Of a stretch of 5,130 nt of DNA, positions 3,838 through 5,130 are shown one piece after another. The notes beneath the pieces were generated by a model. That model was not told the origin of the DNA, ran no database searches, and saw only the letters and a program-made list of their open reading frames with translations. Numbering within the stretch: position 1 is the first letter of the stretch; each line of letters begins with the position of its first letter. A program made the translations under genes and the position numbers. Source of the stretch: Planctomycetota bacterium (lineage in GTDB: Bacteria; Planctomycetota; SZUA-567; H5-PLA8; CALKMO01); the NCBI GenBank assembly GCA_026417845.1, contig JAOACM010000340.1, positions 1-5,130 of the forward strand, given 5' to 3'.

Positions 3838-5125
3838 CGAGCGCCTGGGGCTTGGGCCTGAGAATCTGAGTCCCTCGCTGGTACGGAAGGTGGCGATGCT
3901 GGGCAGCAAGGAATCGTTCAAGGAAGCATCGGAAGACATGCTCGAGCATTATGGGATAGAGATATCACCGAAGGAGGTTATGCGGATTACTGAGCGGATA
4001 GGCAGGGAGTGGGAGAAGCAGAGGGAGCAGGAGGTGGAAGCGTTCAAGGGAGGGAAGCTTGGGCGGGGTTGCTGTACGGCGCCGCCGGTTGCCGCTGTGA
4101 TGGTTGATGCGGGGCGGTTACAGACTCGCGCGGAGGATGCGAGGGCAGGTGTGCACGATCCGCAGTGGCGGGCTCCGAGGTATGCCTGCTGTATCAGCAT
4201 GGCCAGTGAAGAGCATGATTCTGACCCGCAACCTGAGCCGCCCGGGAAGTTTACGGACAGGGAGGAGGTTAAGAGGCTGGCGGAGGAGCTTCGGAACCGC
4301 GCCGCAGGTGGCGCGGGGACGGAAGCGGCTGGGGGTAGGGCAGAGGTTAGGAGAGGGGGCGAGGAGGGCGTGCGCAGGAGGCGGCGGAGGAAGAGAGGCG
4401 CAGGGAGAGGGGCAGGAAGAAGTGCAGTGCGGAGGACAGATAGGGTAGAGCTGGTGCGTACGGTGATTGGGACGATGAGGGGGGCTGAGGAATTCGGGTG
4501 GATGGTGGCAGCTGAGGTGCACAGGAGGTGTTTGGATTTGGCGTGTCGGAAGGCGTATGTTTGCGACGGGGAGGCAGCCAACTGGAAGATACATTGGGAA
4601 CATTTTCGTGAGAGGGGCTTCGTGCCGATATTGGATTTCATCCATTTGCTTGGGCGGCTGTATAAGGCAGCGATGGCGGCAGGAGGAGGCGAAGGAGGGG
4701 GTTGGGGGCTGTATTTGAGGTGGATGAGGTTGGCTTGGACTGGGCGTAGGGAGAAGCTGCTTTTGGAGTTACGGGAGGCGTCGAGGAGGGCTGGGGAGCC
4801 GCCCGAGGGTGCAGGAGAGGGAGACGCGAGGGTCATATTGAAGCGCGCGGTTGGGTATGTGGAGAACAATCTGGAGCGTATGGATTATCCCCGGTACAGG
4901 AAGCTTGGGTTGCCGATAATGAGCGCGCCGGTTGAGTCTGCGATCAAGCGGTTCAACCGGCGGATGAAGGGTACGGAGAAGTTCTGGGTGGAGAGAGGTG
5001 CGGAGGCAGTGTTGCAGGTGAGGGCTGCGTATTTGAGCGAGGATGGGCGTGCCGAGCGTTACTGGAACATGCCCAGGCCGCGCTACCGCGCCGTCGGTCG
5101 CAACCGCCTGGCCCTCGCCTCCTGA
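3833..5125 (+). CDS. ISKra4-family transposase, catalytic part (orfB)
   Basis: This frame is open from before 3659 to TGA at 5125, but family-like sequence begins only at YDERLGL (3833), giving 430 residues. Upstream codons overlap orfA in the wrong frame and are not transposase-like. In fused numbering, likely catalytic or conserved acidic residues are Asp215 in VMVDAGRL (codon 4106), Asp368 in CDGEAANW (4565), Asp391 in ILDFIH (4634) and Glu491 in PVESAIKRFN (4934). They are followed by MKGTEKFWVERGAEAVLQVRAAYLS, the typical C-terminal block of this family, an RNase H-like DDE transposase. Which Asp is the second of the triad is uncertain. The linker encoded around 4300-4440 is Arg/Gly-rich, including VRRRRRRKRG. 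There is no strong separate start, so expression probably depends on frameshifting from orfA. An ATG at 3896 behind GGAAGG is a weak alternative. All catalytic blocks are intact, so apart from the frame break nothing indicates decay. Confidence 0.87.
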   Translation, partial: YDERLGLGPENLSPSLVRKVAMLGSKESFKEASEDMLEHYGIEISPKEVMRITERIGREWEKQREQEVEAFKGGKLGRGCCTAPPVAAVMVDAGRLQTRAEDARAGVHDPQWRAPRYACCISMASEEHDSDPQPEPPGKFTDREEVKRLAEELRNRAAGGAGTEAAGGRAEVRRGGEEGVRRRRRRKRGAGRGAGRSAVRRTDRVELVRTVIGTMRGAEEFGWMVAAEVHRRCLDLACRKAYVCDGEAANWKIHWEHFRERGFVPILDFIHLLGRLYKAAMAAGGGEGGGWGLYLRWMRLAWTGRREKLLLELREASRRAGEPPEGAGEGDARVILKRAVGYVENNLERMDYPRYRKLGLPIMSAPVESAIKRFNRRMKGTEKFWVERGAEAVLQVRAAYLSEDGRAERYWNMPRPRYRAVGRNRLALAS

Positions 5126-5130
5126 CCCGG

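Larger units (their letters stand above)
3362..5130 (+). mobile_element. ISKra4-family insertion sequence (right end outside window)
   Basis: The element is identified by its two-part transposase (3463-3837 and 3833-5125), whose zinc-binding region, VMVD, DGEAANW, ILDFIH and PVESAIKRFN...GTEKFW segments are characteristic of ISKra4-type transposases. The left boundary is only proposed: base composition changes near 3360 and a GGGGGTGC run starts at 3362. No matching right inverted repeat can be seen, because only 5 bases follow the stop codon. Target-site duplications therefore cannot be tested. Codon choice in orfB (many AGG, GGG, GAG, TTG, GTT codons) differs from the CGC/GGC/CTG style of the neighbouring genes, consistent with acquisition. 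Confidence 0.75.

Noticed and set aside
3949..4869. Minus-strand open frame of 306 codons opposite the transposase
   Set aside because: Its peptide is Ser/Pro/Ala-rich and arises from the purine-rich coding strand of orfB; no start signal or motif supports it.
1..5130. Defence system, CRISPR array, toxin-antitoxin pair or biosynthetic cluster
   Set aside because: No spaced direct repeats, paired small genes or cluster-type enzymes are present; the genes are metabolic or regulatory plus one insertion sequence.

Overview
This window is G+C-rich bacterial DNA, roughly two-thirds G+C by eye, most likely from an uncultured organism. It begins with the 19-base Tn5/Nextera mosaic-end adapter (1-19), so it is the end of a metagenome or draft-genome contig rather than a natural junction. 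Taxonomy cannot be fixed from the sequence. The wide gaps between genes (290, 389 and 474 bases) and the transposase subtype are compatible with a low-density genome of a Planctomycetes/Verrucomicrobia-like or candidate-phylum bacterium, but that is only a guess.

Layout. Three genes lie head to tail on the minus strand. In transcription order they are a creatininase-family metalloamidohydrolase (2194-2988), an ornithine/aspartate carbamoyltransferase-fold protein with a strongly altered active site (752-1804), and a two-ACT-domain protein resembling the glycine cleavage repressor GcvR, cut off by the contig end (20-455). Each has its own good Shine-Dalgarno sequence. The gaps are too wide for a tight operon, and several contain strong hairpins. 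The ACT-gene leader also carries a tight G-quadruplex motif over its ribosome-binding site.

On the plus strand, diverging from the creatininase gene, is an ISKra4-type insertion sequence (about 3360 to beyond 5130). Its transposase is split over two frames: orfA (3463-3837) holds the N-terminal region and a CxxC/CxxC zinc-binding module, and orfB (3833-5125) holds the catalytic domain. The family sequence runs continuously across the junction only if one base is skipped at CCC-CUA-UGA. This is either a +1 programmed frameshift or a one-base inactivating insertion. The right end of the element lies outside the window.

Functionally, the three minus-strand genes point to nitrogen or amino-acid metabolism: amide hydrolysis, carbamoyl transfer and an amino-acid-sensing ACT protein. 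Nothing in the sequence proves a shared pathway. No defence system, CRISPR array, tRNA or rRNA was found. The observations most worth following are the carbamoyltransferase with most of its canonical substrate-binding residues replaced, and the +1 transposase frame junction.
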